A stretch of DNA of 64,000 bases from assembly GCA_965213765.1 (NCBI GenBank), contig OZ243926.1:3038001-3102000 (forward strand), given 5' to 3'. This stretch comes from JAJDXO01 sp965213765 (GTDB lineage Bacteria; Pseudomonadota; Alphaproteobacteria; Rhodospirillales; UBA2165). The notes below the pieces were generated by a model. It did not search any database, was not told where the DNA came from, and saw only the letters and a program-made list of their open reading frames with translations. This document shows positions 44,056-52,941 of the stretch, piece by piece (positions within the stretch are counted from its first letter, which is position 1; each line of letters begins with the position of its first letter). The position numbers were made by a program, and so were the translations under genes.

Positions 44056-45399
44056 ATGGCGACCGACGAGCGCGGACTGCATCTCAGTACCGACAGTACC
44101 GACGCGGCCGACGCCTTCAATGCGGCCATACGCAGCTTCTTCGCCTGGCGCAGCGACGCCATGCAGCATCTCGGCGCGGCGCTGGAAGCCGATCCGGGAT
44201 TTGTCCTCGCCCACGCCTTGAGAGGGCTGTTCCTGTGCGGCATGCGCCAGCCCGCGGCCTATCCGATCGCCCGCGAAAGCCTTGCCGCGGCCAGACAGGG
44301 CGAAGCCGGTTGCTCAGACCGGGAACGCGCCTACGTGGCGGCGCTGGAGGCGACGCTGGACGGTGACCTGTTCCGCGCCGTCAACTGTTTGGAGGAGGTC
44401 ATCGCAGCTCATCCCCTCGACCTGATCGCCATCCGGCTCGGCCAGATGGAGCTGTTCTGGCTGGGCGAGGTGGCGTGGGCGCGGGACATCACCCGCCGGC
44501 CGGCGGCCGCGTGGTCCGAGGAGGTGCCGGGCTACTCGGCGTTTCTCGGCGTTCGCTCCTTCGCCCTCGAGGAAACCGGCGATTACGAGGCTGCCGAGCG
44601 CCTTGGCCGGCGATCCATCGAACTGGACCCCGGCGATTGCCAGGCGGCACACGCGGTGGCCCACGTTCTGGAGATGGAGGGCCGTCTCGACGATGGTATC
44701 GAATGGCTCGACGGCCTCAAGGACAGTTGGGCGGAGGCCAACCACATCGTACATCACCTGTGGTGGCACCGCTGCCTGTTCGAGTCCGAACGCGGCAATC
44801 ACGCGGGCGCCATGGAAACCTACGACCGGTTCGTCCGCAATCCCGACTCGCCCCTGATCCAAGCCATGTCCAACTTCTTCACCGACATGCAGAACTGTGC
44901 GGCGCTGCTGGCGCGGCTGGAAATGCGCGGCATTGACGTGGGCGGGCGCTGGGAGGCGGTGGCCGACGACTACGAGAGCTGGATCGGCAATCATACGAGC
45001 CCGCTGACCTCGCCGCACTGCGCGCTGGTGTTCGCCGCCACGGGCCGCGATGCGAAGCTCGACGAACTGATGGCGGGCGTCAGGGAATTCGCCGCCACCG
45101 ACCGGGGCACCCTGGGTCCCCGCTTCGCCGTCGCCGTCATTCCGGCGGCCGAAGCCGCCGTCGCCTATCAGCGCGGCGATTACCAGGGCGTACTCGACAG
45201 CCTGCTGCCGGCGCGGCGGCTGTTATGGCAGATGGGCGGCAGCCACGCCCAGCGCGACCTGTTCTTCCAGATCATGGCCTATGCCGCGGCGCAGTTGGGC
45301 CGCGCCGACCTGCTGGCGATCCTTCTGGACGACGTGAGGTCCATCGGCTTCGCAAAGGTGGACCAACGGGCGAGCTACGCCGACGTCGCCGCCGCTTGA
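44056..45399 (+). CDS. Tetratricopeptide-repeat protein (TTC38-like)
   Basis: A 447-residue protein of helical repeats resembling the TTC38 group of TPR proteins: LGAALEADPGFVLAHALRGL, RAYVAALEATLDGDLFRAVN, AERLGRRSIELDPGDCQAAH and HVLEMEGRLDDGIEWLDGL. No signal peptide or catalytic motif. A protein-interaction role is inferred. GGAGGGAAGGTG precedes the ATG. The gene sits between the pcm end and a degraded copy of that end, suggesting that it came in by insertion or duplication next to pcm. Confidence 0.8.
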   Translation: MATDERGLHLSTDSTDAADAFNAAIRSFFAWRSDAMQHLGAALEADPGFVLAHALRGLFLCGMRQPAAYPIARESLAAARQGEAGCSDRERAYVAALEATLDGDLFRAVNCLEEVIAAHPLDLIAIRLGQMELFWLGEVAWARDITRRPAAAWSEEVPGYSAFLGVRSFALEETGDYEAAERLGRRSIELDPGDCQAAHAVAHVLEMEGRLDDGIEWLDGLKDSWAEANHIVHHLWWHRCLFESERGNHAGAMETYDRFVRNPDSPLIQAMSNFFTDMQNCAALLARLEMRGIDVGGRWEAVADDYESWIGNHTSPLTSPHCALVFAATGRDAKLDELMAGVREFAATDRGTLGPRFAVAVIPAAEAAVAYQRGDYQGVLDSLLPARRLLWQMGGSHAQRDLFFQIMAYAAAQLGRADLLAILLDDVRSIGFAKVDQRASYADVAAA

Positions 45400-45425
45400 G
45401 CGCGCCGGTCAAAGGGGAGGGAGAC

Positions 45426-45563
45426 ATGGCCGAACGGACCATCTGCGGCCAAGCGGTCTCGCGGTCGCTCATCCGAGTGGCGGCCCCCAAAGCCGGTGCC
45501 GTCCACCGGAAGCCGGTTCCACCGGCCGCCTTCGTACCTTGGTCGGAAAGTAGAAGGTCGTGA
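45426..45563 (+). pseudogene. Degraded duplicate of the pcm 3' end
   Basis: A 45-codon frame whose second half, LIRVAAPKAGAVHRKPVPPA then AFVPW, parallels the pcm C terminus LILATKNRSGAIDRKSVLPV then AFVPL. DNA over roughly 43945-43990 and 45494-45540 is also visibly similar. It ends four bases into the GNAT gene start. Most likely a leftover from duplication or insertion of the TPR gene at the pcm end; not expected to be functional. Confidence 0.6.
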
Positions 45564-46057
45564 CCCTGGAAATCCGAGAGGCGGACGTTGACGATTTCGA
45601 TGCAATCTGGCCCATCTTCCGGGAGGTCGTTGCAGCCGGCGATACGTACGGATTTGATCCTGAAACCGGCCGAGAGTCGGCGCGGGAGATTTGGCTGTCG
45701 TTGCCCGAGCGCACGCTGGTCGCCGAGTTGGATGGACAAATTGTCGGCACCTATTACCTGAAACGGAATATGGCGGGTCCGGGCGGTCACGTCTGCAATT
45801 GCGGTTACATGGTTCCCGGACATCGTCGCGGGCTCGGCGTGGCCACGGCCATGTGCGAGCACTCCCAGGCATTGGCGATCGAATTGGGGTATCCGGCGAT
45901 GCAGTTCAATTTTGTTGCGTCCTCCAATGAGGACGCAGTGGCGCTCTGGGAGCGGCTGGGCTTCGAGATCGTTGGGCGTCTTTCAAAAGCGTTCAATCAT
46001 CCCACCCGAGGCTATGTCGAGGCCTACGTCATGTACAAATGGCTCGGCGATGACTGA
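45560..46057 (+). CDS. GNAT-family N-acetyltransferase
   Basis: A 165-residue acetyltransferase: VTLEIREADVDDFDAIWPIF at the start, the acetyl-CoA-binding Q/RxxGxG/A loop as GHRRGLGVATA near residue 88, and FNFVASSNEDAVALWERLGF near residue 115, as in PhiA/phosphinothricin-type GNATs. The GTG start at 45560 follows AGAAGG. Substrate unknown. Convergent with the panE-like gene. Confidence 0.87.
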   Translation: MTLEIREADVDDFDAIWPIFREVVAAGDTYGFDPETGRESAREIWLSLPERTLVAELDGQIVGTYYLKRNMAGPGGHVCNCGYMVPGHRRGLGVATAMCEHSQALAIELGYPAMQFNFVASSNEDAVALWERLGFEIVGRLSKAFNHPTRGYVEAYVMYKWLGDD

Positions 46058-46090
46058 CGATGAACGCAACGGTCCCGGCCGTCAGCCGGT

Positions 46091-47116
46091 TCAGTCCCGC
46101 ATCATCTCCAACGCGCGTTTAAGATTGGCGGGATCCGGTTTCAGTTCCCCTGCGTGGATTTTGGCGGTGATCTCGGTTACCACGGCATTGGCGGGGGCCG
46201 TCGCGCCCTTCGCCGCGCTTTCCTCCGCAACCAGTCCGTTGATCAGGTCGACCTCGCTGTAGCGGCCCTTGAGGTGGTCCTGGAGGACGCAGTCCCGCGC
46301 AGCCGGACCAATATCGGCGCCGAGTTTGTCGTAGAGCGTTTCCAGGAGTTGATTGGTCTCCCGGATATCGTCCTCCGTAAGACCGAAGATCGGTTGGATG
46401 GCGTAGCCCCGGCGTTGGCCGGTGTTCAGAGCCTCCGTTCCAACCTTAAGGACGAACTCCCGAAGTCCGGGCAGCTTGTTCGCTTCGTGCATGGTCAGTC
46501 CGAGCATCGCCAGCGGGCCCAGGCACATGGTGTTGACCACCAGCTTCATCCATTTGGATGGCAGGATTTCGTCGGCCACCGAGACTTGGCCGACATGACT
46601 CAGGATTTCCCCAACCTCGTCGATCCTCTCCGCCATTTCCGGATTGAGCGCGCCGATGCCGAGCCATGTCTTGGCGGGTGGCGTATTCCGCTGAACCAGG
46701 CCGGGGGTGAATATCTCCGACGATAGCTCGACCACACAGCCGAGCGTCCGCCCGGGGCCGACCACCTCTTCGATGATTTCGGCGGTCATGGCGTTCTGGA
46801 TGCCGATCATCAATCCGTCTTCGGCGAGATAGGGCTCCATCAGTTGGGTCATCCACCGGGTGTCGTACGCCTTGGGCATCACGAGGACGAGGTCGAAGGT
46901 CCTGTTCAAACCTGCCACATCGCAAAGATGGTGCGCGTCGACGTCGACGTGCTTCTCTTCCTCGGGCATCTTGATGGTCAGACCGTTCGTCCGCATGGCT
47001 TCCACGTGGGCGGGCCACTGGTCGATCATGGTGACGTCCAGGCCGGCTTGGGTCAGGTCGGCGCCGGCGCAGCTGCCGTTGGCACCGGTACCGATGATGG
47101 CGATGGAAGGCTTCAT
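46091..47116 (-). CDS. 2-Dehydropantoate 2-reductase family protein
   Basis: A 341-residue ketopantoate-reductase-like enzyme. NAD(P)-binding loop IAIIGTGANGSCAGADL at the N terminus, IGIQNAMTAEIIEEVVG, and the conserved WMKLVVNTMCLGPLAML with the catalytic Lys. Could make pantoate for CoA, but alphaproteobacteria have several paralogues and the substrate may differ, so no symbol is given. The ATG at 47116 replaces a longer in-frame start that lacks similarity. Confidence 0.83.
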   Translation of the reverse strand: MKPSIAIIGTGANGSCAGADLTQAGLDVTMIDQWPAHVEAMRTNGLTIKMPEEEKHVDVDAHHLCDVAGLNRTFDLVLVMPKAYDTRWMTQLMEPYLAEDGLMIGIQNAMTAEIIEEVVGPGRTLGCVVELSSEIFTPGLVQRNTPPAKTWLGIGALNPEMAERIDEVGEILSHVGQVSVADEILPSKWMKLVVNTMCLGPLAMLGLTMHEANKLPGLREFVLKVGTEALNTGQRRGYAIQPIFGLTEDDIRETNQLLETLYDKLGADIGPAARDCVLQDHLKGRYSEVDLINGLVAEESAAKGATAPANAVVTEITAKIHAGELKPDPANLKRALEMMRD

Positions 47117-47267
47117 GCAGCACTGCTCCGATGGGGTGTCGCAGCCACCATCATGCGCGTCGGAATACGACACGCAAGGACCAAGACAATCCAAAATTCG
47201 CACGAGGCAGCGCAAATTTACGAATTCCTGACTTGCGCCGCCGCGGGATTTTTCTAACTCTCACCTC

Positions 47268-49778
47268 ATGCAGCTTGCGACCGACCGCGAGCGGGTGGTT
47301 GCGGTCCTGGGACCGACAAACACCGGCAAGACCTACCTGACATTTGAGCGGATGCTCGGCCACGGCAGTGGCGTCATGGGTTTTCCGCTTCGTTTGCTGG
47401 CGCGGGAGAATTATGACCGGGCGGTTGCCGCCAAGGGATCCCGCGAGGTCGCGCTGATTACGGGCGAAGAGAAAATCGTCCCCCCATATGCGAGGTATTT
47501 CTTCTGCACCGTGGAAAGCATGCCGATGGAGCGCGAGACAGCCTTCGTCGGAATCGATGAGGTGCAGCTGGCGGCCGATCCGGATCGCGGCCATGTCTTT
47601 ACCGACCGTATCCTTCGGGCGCGCGGCACCGAAGAAACCATGTTTATGGGCGCGGAGTCGATCAAACCACGGCTCAACCAGCTGGTGCCGGGTATCGAGT
47701 TCGTGTCGCGCCCAAGGCTCTCCAGGCTGAGCTATGCGGGCCACAAGAAGATCGTTCGGCTTCCCGCCCGCTCGGCGGTCGTCGGGTTCAGCGCCGCCGA
47801 CGTCTATGTGATCGCCGAACTGATCCGCCGCCAACGCGGCGGCGCCGCAATCGTCATGGGCGCGCTTAGTCCGCGAACCCGCAATGCCCAGGTGGCCCTA
47901 TTCCAAAATGGCGACGTGGACTATCTCGTGGCGACCGACGCCATCGGCATGGGCCTCAATATGGACATCGATCACGTCGCTTTTGCGGCGTTGGGCAAGT
48001 TCGACGGCCATCACTCCCGCGGTTTGAGGCCGGAGGAACTGGCCCAGATCGCAGGCCGCGCCGGCCGGCACATGAATGACGGCACCTTCGGGACCACGGG
48101 TGATGCCGGGGAAATCGAGCCGGAAATTATCCAGCGGATCGAATCTCATGAATTTGACCGGCTGAGACAGATCTGTTGGCGAAACCCGGTTCTGGATTTC
48201 AGCACACTCGCGTCGCTGGGAGAGAGTTTGCGACGGGCCCCTGATCTGCCCGGCTTGGTCCGGGTCCGCGAGGCGCAGGACGAACGCGCCTTTGCCGATC
48301 TGACTCAAGACACCGCCATCGCCGATCGGGCCGCCGCTGAAAGTGACGTGCGGTTGCTTTGGGATGTGTGCCAGATCCCGGATTTCCAGAAGCTGGTCAG
48401 CGACACTCATGTGAGACTATTGGGTCAGGTCTATACTCATCTTATGGATGGCAATGGCCAGTTGCCCAACGACTGGGTGGCCGGTCATGTCAGCAGCATC
48501 GACAGAGCGGATGGCGATATCGAGACGCTGCTCGGCCGTATCAGCCGGGTGCGCATCTGGACCTACATTTCTCACCGGGCCGATTGGCTGAATGACCCGG
48601 AGACCTGGCAGGTCCGAACGCGGGAAATCGAGGACAAGCTCTCAGACGCCCTGCACGACCGCCTCACTCAACGGTTCGTCGACCAGCGGACCGCAGTACT
48701 GATGAAACGACTGCAGGACCGGGAAGATTTGACCGCCCTGGTCGATGGGTCCGGAGATGTTCTGGTCGAAGGGCATTACGTCGGGCGCATGGACGGCTTC
48801 CGGTTTACCCCTGACCGCACCGGCAGCGACCTGGCCGGCCGGGCAGTGGCCAATGCGGCCATGAAGGCCCTCGACGCCGAGATCAATCGTCGGATCATCC
48901 GGCTCGAAAAGGCGGCCGCCGGCGATCTGGTCCTTAACAACCAGGGACTCGTCGAGTGGGAGGGACAGGCTCTCGCCCGCCTGCTGTCCGGTCGCTCACC
49001 CCTTCTGCCGAAGCTTGGAATTCTTGGGAGCGAGTTGCTGGACGGAACCGCGCGCGGCCGGGTCGAACGGGTTCTTGATGAGTGGCTGCGAAATCGGATC
49101 GCAACCGATTTGGAGCCCTTGGTGCGGGCGACCAGGAGCACCCACCGGGGTCCGGTCCGCGGTTTGATTTTTCGCCTGGAAGAGGGGCTCGGCAATATCC
49201 GGCGGGAAGAGATCGCGGAAGAGTTGACCAAGCTGTCCCAGGAGGATCGTGCGGCGCTGCGGCAATTCGGTGTCCGCATCGGGCGGGAAAGCCTCTACCT
49301 GCCAAAATTGTTGAAACCAAAGTCGGCGCAGCTTGCCGCCATTCTGTCCGCGGTGCACGGCGAGTTCAGCCCAATTCCGCCCATTCCGCCCGCGGGCCGC
49401 TCGTCGGTCCGAATATCGAAGGCGGATGATCCGCAAATCCTTGGTGCCGCCGGCTACCGTGTATTGGGGGGGCTTGCCGTCCGCATTGATTTGCTTGAGC
49501 GCCTGTTGTCCCTGGTTTGGAAAGATCTCCCCAAAACGCCGGCCAAGGTGACGCCTGCGATGCTCAACCTGTTGGGTTGCGGCGAGGAGGATATGGACGG
49601 CGTGCTCAAGGCAATCGGTCTTCGGCGCCGGCAGACAGTCGACGGTATTGCGTATTTTCCTCCCCGCCACAGCGCGCCCGGCTCGAAGACGCGAAAACGC
49701 AAATCCGGACCATCGAAGGAAACGGTCAACGAGGATTCGCCCTTCGCCAAGCTTCGCGACATCGTGGACGCCCGATGA
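47268..49778 (+). CDS. SUV3-like ATP-dependent RNA/DNA helicase
   Basis: An 836-residue SF2 helicase resembling mitochondrial SUV3 and its alphaproteobacterial homologues. Walker A GPTNTGKT is at residues 15-22, motif II as IDEVQLAADPDRGHVFTDRI, then VMGALSPRTRNAQVALFQNG, ATDAIGMGLNMDID and motif VI QIAGRAGRH. The long C-terminal half is specific to this bacterial group. Its stop overlaps the S4-protein start (ATGA). This gene, the S4 gene, fdxA and carD form a conserved alphaproteobacterial neighbourhood; an RNA-turnover role is inferred. Confidence 0.9.
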   Translation: MQLATDRERVVAVLGPTNTGKTYLTFERMLGHGSGVMGFPLRLLARENYDRAVAAKGSREVALITGEEKIVPPYARYFFCTVESMPMERETAFVGIDEVQLAADPDRGHVFTDRILRARGTEETMFMGAESIKPRLNQLVPGIEFVSRPRLSRLSYAGHKKIVRLPARSAVVGFSAADVYVIAELIRRQRGGAAIVMGALSPRTRNAQVALFQNGDVDYLVATDAIGMGLNMDIDHVAFAALGKFDGHHSRGLRPEELAQIAGRAGRHMNDGTFGTTGDAGEIEPEIIQRIESHEFDRLRQICWRNPVLDFSTLASLGESLRRAPDLPGLVRVREAQDERAFADLTQDTAIADRAAAESDVRLLWDVCQIPDFQKLVSDTHVRLLGQVYTHLMDGNGQLPNDWVAGHVSSIDRADGDIETLLGRISRVRIWTYISHRADWLNDPETWQVRTREIEDKLSDALHDRLTQRFVDQRTAVLMKRLQDREDLTALVDGSGDVLVEGHYVGRMDGFRFTPDRTGSDLAGRAVANAAMKALDAEINRRIIRLEKAAAGDLVLNNQGLVEWEGQALARLLSGRSPLLPKLGILGSELLDGTARGRVERVLDEWLRNRIATDLEPLVRATRSTHRGPVRGLIFRLEEGLGNIRREEIAEELTKLSQEDRAALRQFGVRIGRESLYLPKLLKPKSAQLAAILSAVHGEFSPIPPIPPAGRSSVRISKADDPQILGAAGYRVLGGLAVRIDLLERLLSLVWKDLPKTPAKVTPAMLNLLGCGEEDMDGVLKAIGLRRRQTVDGIAYFPPRHSAPGSKTRKRKSGPSKETVNEDSPFAKLRDIVDAR

Positions 49779-50158
49779 CCGATCAGACATCGGCCCGCAT
49801 CGACAAGTGGTTGTGGCATGCAAGGTTCGTCAAGACCCGAGGTCTCGCGGCCAAACTGTGTCAAAGCGGCAAGCTGCGGCTCAACGGCGAGCATATCTCC
49901 AAGTCCCATCAGGCGCTCCGGCCCGGGGACGTGCTGACATTTCCGCTCGGCCCTCATATCCGAGTCGTTAAAATCGTCGCGCTCGGCGAGCGTCGCGGTC
50001 CGGCGACCGAGGCGCAGGGGCTCTACGAAGACCTGGCACCCCCCGAGCGCCGTCGTCGGGCGTCCGAACCTCAGTCCTCCAAGCTATCCCGGGAACCAGG
50101 CAGCGGCCGTCCGACGAAGTCGGAACGCCGGGCAATTGATCGGCTGATGAACCGCTGA
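49775..50158 (+). CDS. S4-domain RNA-binding protein (Hsp15-like)
   Basis: A 127-residue protein starting MTDQTSARIDKWLWHARFVK, the S4 fold signature of Hsp15, which recycles stalled nascent-chain-bound large ribosomal subunits, with a basic C-terminal tail ending in KSERRAIDRLMNR. The ATG overlaps the helicase TGA, so the two are probably made together. Confidence 0.92.
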   Translation: MTDQTSARIDKWLWHARFVKTRGLAAKLCQSGKLRLNGEHISKSHQALRPGDVLTFPLGPHIRVVKIVALGERRGPATEAQGLYEDLAPPERRRRASEPQSSKLSREPGSGRPTKSERRAIDRLMNR

Positions 50159-50223
50159 CGGAGACGTGACAAACGGGTGTCGCGGGTGCTTGCCGGGCTC
50201 CGGGCGGCATGCTAGGCAACGGC

Positions 50224-50697
50224 ATGATCAATAGATTTAAATCGCTGTTTGCTACCGCCGATACTGGCGCGGCCGGCGAACTTGGCCGGGACGAGGAACT
50301 GCACCTCGCCGCGGCCGCCCTGCTGGTGGAATCCGCCTGCCTCGACGGTCATTTCGATGGGGATGAACGGTCCAGTATCGAACGGCTGCTCAAAGAGCGG
50401 TTCGAATTGGAAGAGGATGAGGTCTCCTTATTGGTGGCCGATGCTGAGGCGGCGGTTGAGGAGTCCGGTGAGCTTTACGGCTTCACCAAGGTGATCAAGG
50501 ACCGCTACTCCAACGAAGAGCGGGTGGAAATGATCGAAATGTTGTGGGAAGTGGCTTTCGCGGACGGCCGACTCGATCATTTTGAGGCCAATCTCATTCG
50601 GCGGGTTGGCGGACTGATATTTGTGTCCGACCGGGATCGAGGCGACGCCAGGAAGCGGGTCATGGCGAGGCTTGGCATCACCCAAGACGCAGTGTAA
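50224..50697 (+). CDS. TerB-family protein
   Basis: A 157-residue all-helical TerB-like protein: ELHLAAAALLVESACLDGHF, an acidic metal-binding pattern DGHFDGDE, and MLWEVAFADGRLDHFEANLI, the second TerB helix pair with acidic residues. TerB-like proteins bind metal and are linked to stress responses, but the role is not known here. The ATG at 50224 is preferred; an ATG 15 bases upstream (50209) is also in frame. Precedes fdxA by 52 bases. Confidence 0.85.
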   Translation: MINRFKSLFATADTGAAGELGRDEELHLAAAALLVESACLDGHFDGDERSSIERLLKERFELEEDEVSLLVADAEAAVEESGELYGFTKVIKDRYSNEERVEMIEMLWEVAFADGRLDHFEANLIRRVGGLIFVSDRDRGDARKRVMARLGITQDAV

Positions 50698-50749
50698 GAA
50701 AGAAACGGTCGCCGAGGCGAGTGGCGGCTCAAGTATTACGGAGAATGGT

Positions 50750-51085
50750 ATGACATACGTCGTCACTGAAAACTGCATCAAGTGCAAGTACATGGACTGC
50801 GTCGAGGTTTGCCCGGTGGATTGCTTCTACGAGGGCGAGAACATGTTGGTGATCAATCCCGACGAGTGCATTGATTGCGGCGTGTGCGAACCGGAATGCC
50901 CGGCGGAGGCAATCCTCCCGGATACGGAGGACGGCCTCGATAGCTGGCTGGAAGTAAATACGAAATTCTCGGCATCGTGGCCCAATATCACCGTGAAGGG
51001 TGAATCGCCGGCCGATGCGGATGAATGGAAAGACAAGTCCGGCAAGCTGTCTGAGCTCAGCGAGGCGCCGGGCCCGGGGTCCTAA
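50750..51085 (+). CDS. fdxA: 7Fe ferredoxin FdxA
   Basis: A 111-residue low-potential ferredoxin with one [3Fe-4S] and one [4Fe-4S] cluster: CIKCKYMDCVEVCPVDCF and CIDCGVCEPECPAEAI hold the clustered Cys residues. The C-terminal 50 residues are acidic, as in other alphaproteobacterial FdxA. The ATG at 50750 sits behind GGAGAA. Followed by an intrinsic terminator that ends just before the inserted IS4 element. Confidence 0.95.
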   Translation: MTYVVTENCIKCKYMDCVEVCPVDCFYEGENMLVINPDECIDCGVCEPECPAEAILPDTEDGLDSWLEVNTKFSASWPNITVKGESPADADEWKDKSGKLSELSEAPGPGS

Positions 51086-51103
51086 GGGCGTTGCCGCCCT
51101 TTA

Positions 51104-51137
51104 ACGGTCTGATTTCAGACCGGTATCTGCTTTTTTT
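51104..51137 (+). terminator. Intrinsic terminator after fdxA
   Basis: CGGTCTG (51105-51111) pairs with CAGACCG (51116-51122), and a run of seven T follows at 51131-51137. A second small hairpin, AAGGGCG/CGCCCTT, lies at 51084-51101. The IS4 element begins about 20 bases further on, so it did not interrupt the fdxA unit. Confidence 0.85.
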
Positions 51138-51157
51138 CAGGTAACCGTTCCGGAAAC

Positions 51158-52688
51158 CTTTTAATTACCCACATCGTCGATTTTCAGGGTCGCGCCGAGG
51201 GCGATGTCGGTCAATCGAGAGAGGCCGCGCCACATGACGATGTTGCCGGGCGGCGGATCCTTGGCACGGTCGAGATAGCCGCCGAGCCTGGCGATCTTGA
51301 TGAGGTAGAGCGAGAGCGTCCTGGCAGCAGGGGGATCGGCGGTGGAATCGGGTATCAGGCGATCGAGGATTTTCGTCTCCAACCCGGTCAGCACCAAGGC
51401 TGGTTCGAGGTTTGGCCTGGCGCGGTTGAGCATAGTCAGCCAGAACACGCGCCAGCTCAGGATACAGAACACCGCGAGCAGCCTGACCAACCGCTCGGCG
51501 GTTCGCAACCGGGCTTGTTCGGCCCGGCAGCCCGATTTCAGGATCTTGTGGAAGACCTCGATCTTCCAGCGCATGGCGTACCATTGCAGCTTCTCCACGG
51601 CGTCGTCGTGGCTGTCGACAGGCAGGTCGGTGATCAGCTTCCAGTCGATGCGGGGGCGACCGACCGGCTCTTCCGGCTCCCGGGCGTGCAACACCGTGAG
51701 CATGAGCGTCGGATAGCGCTTCTGTTTGGCGATCGGTGGCCGGACAGTCATGCGTCGGTAGGAGAGTTCAACCTGCGTGGAGCCAAGCTTGCCTTTGTCG
51801 TCGCGGACGGCGACCCGGTGCAGCCCGCGGACTTTCTCGTCGGTCATGATCGCTTCCACCGTGCGAGACCCGTCCTCGGCGAGCCTGTTGGCAAAGCGTC
51901 TGATGACGAAATGCGTGTCCAACTCCCGGGCCAGGCAGAACAACTCCCAGATGTCGCCTTCGCGGTCGCAGATGTGAACGCAGCGCGCGGGATCACCCAA
52001 CAGTTCGGTGGATTGCCGGAGATTCTCCAGCCAGCGCATGCTCTCCTTGCCCTCGATCGGCACGCGCGTTGGATTGATCTTCCTCTTGAGGGCGTTCGTC
52101 CCCTTGAACTTTTTCCGGGTCCAGAACTTTGCCGCGGCAATACCCAGTGGCAATCCGTCCGTCGTCACTGTCAGGCTCGAATGCATCAGCAGGCCACAGA
52201 CCGCGTGCATGCGCTCGCGACCGCGCTTGTCCTTGCCACTGCTCACCTTCGTGGTGAAGCCCACCGCTTCGGTACGCTTGCGCTTGTAGGTAAACTCCGT
52301 CGTGTCGTGAAGAACGAGAATCGGGTCGTCGCTGGCGGCGAAACGGCGTCGCGTCGCGTCGAAATGGCCTCGAAGAATGTCTTCTTCGCTCACACGCTCG
52401 TTGGAGAAGAAGCGGTAGGCTGCCTTCGTGCCGGCCCAATCCTGGCAGGCCAGCGGGATGCTCTCCCCGAAACCTACCTCCATCCGTTCGACCAGTTGAT
52501 AAAGGCGACGGTCTAGGCGGCCGTCGCCAAGACGGCAGCCCGAAAGCTCCTCGTCGAACCATCGTTCGTCCATGATCGGCACCTCTTCGTTCCCGATTCG
52601 GTGCCGTACAAGGAATCACGATCTACTCCATCAACGCAACAGGCTGCGGCAAAATCATGATAAACTCCAAGATGTGGGTAATTGAAAG
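51158..52688. mobile_element. IS4-family insertion sequence (IS50-like group) with target duplication
   Basis: A 1531-bp element with 18-bp terminal inverted repeats CTTTTAATTACCCACATC (51158-51175) and, at the other end, CTTTCAATTACCCACATC read from the minus strand (52688-52671), one mismatch. CCGGAAAC lies directly outside the left end (51150-51157) and one base outside the right end (52690-52697); a nine-base duplication with a differing first base fits the IS50 group. The element carries one transposase gene and separates fdxA from carD. Confidence 0.88.
51161..52582 (-). CDS. IS4-family transposase
   Basis: A 473-residue DDE transposase of the IS50/Tn5-like group. The first catalytic Asp is in LHDTTEF (residue 93), the second in ICDREGDIWELF near residue 205, and the Glu lies in the Y-R-E-K-type segment MRWKIEVFHKILKSGC near residue 340. 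Full length and uninterrupted, so it may be active. The coding end reaches into the left terminal repeat. ATG at 52582. Confidence 0.93.
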   Translation of the reverse strand: MPIMDERWFDEELSGCRLGDGRLDRRLYQLVERMEVGFGESIPLACQDWAGTKAAYRFFSNERVSEEDILRGHFDATRRRFAASDDPILVLHDTTEFTYKRKRTEAVGFTTKVSSGKDKRGRERMHAVCGLLMHSSLTVTTDGLPLGIAAAKFWTRKKFKGTNALKRKINPTRVPIEGKESMRWLENLRQSTELLGDPARCVHICDREGDIWELFCLARELDTHFVIRRFANRLAEDGSRTVEAIMTDEKVRGLHRVAVRDDKGKLGSTQVELSYRRMTVRPPIAKQKRYPTLMLTVLHAREPEEPVGRPRIDWKLITDLPVDSHDDAVEKLQWYAMRWKIEVFHKILKSGCRAEQARLRTAERLVRLLAVFCILSWRVFWLTMLNRARPNLEPALVLTGLETKILDRLIPDSTADPPAARTLSLYLIKIARLGGYLDRAKDPPPGNIVMWRGLSRLTDIALGATLKIDDVGN

Positions 52689-52941
52689 ACCGGAAACGGG
52701 GTGAACACCTGACAAACCCGTGTTTTTGTGCTATATGATGTCGATGCCGGGCCGCGCGCTCGGCATTGGCATTTGGGGTTACGGTCAATACATCGAGCGT
52801 CCACAAACGAGTGCCCATGACACGGCATTGGATTCCGCCGCGTCACTATGAAAATTTGACGGATGAAACACGGTAACGGCCGGTTGGGTCCGGCTTTGGC
52901 CGGAATCTGGTGGTTCCGGCACCAAGAACCGAGAAGGTAGT

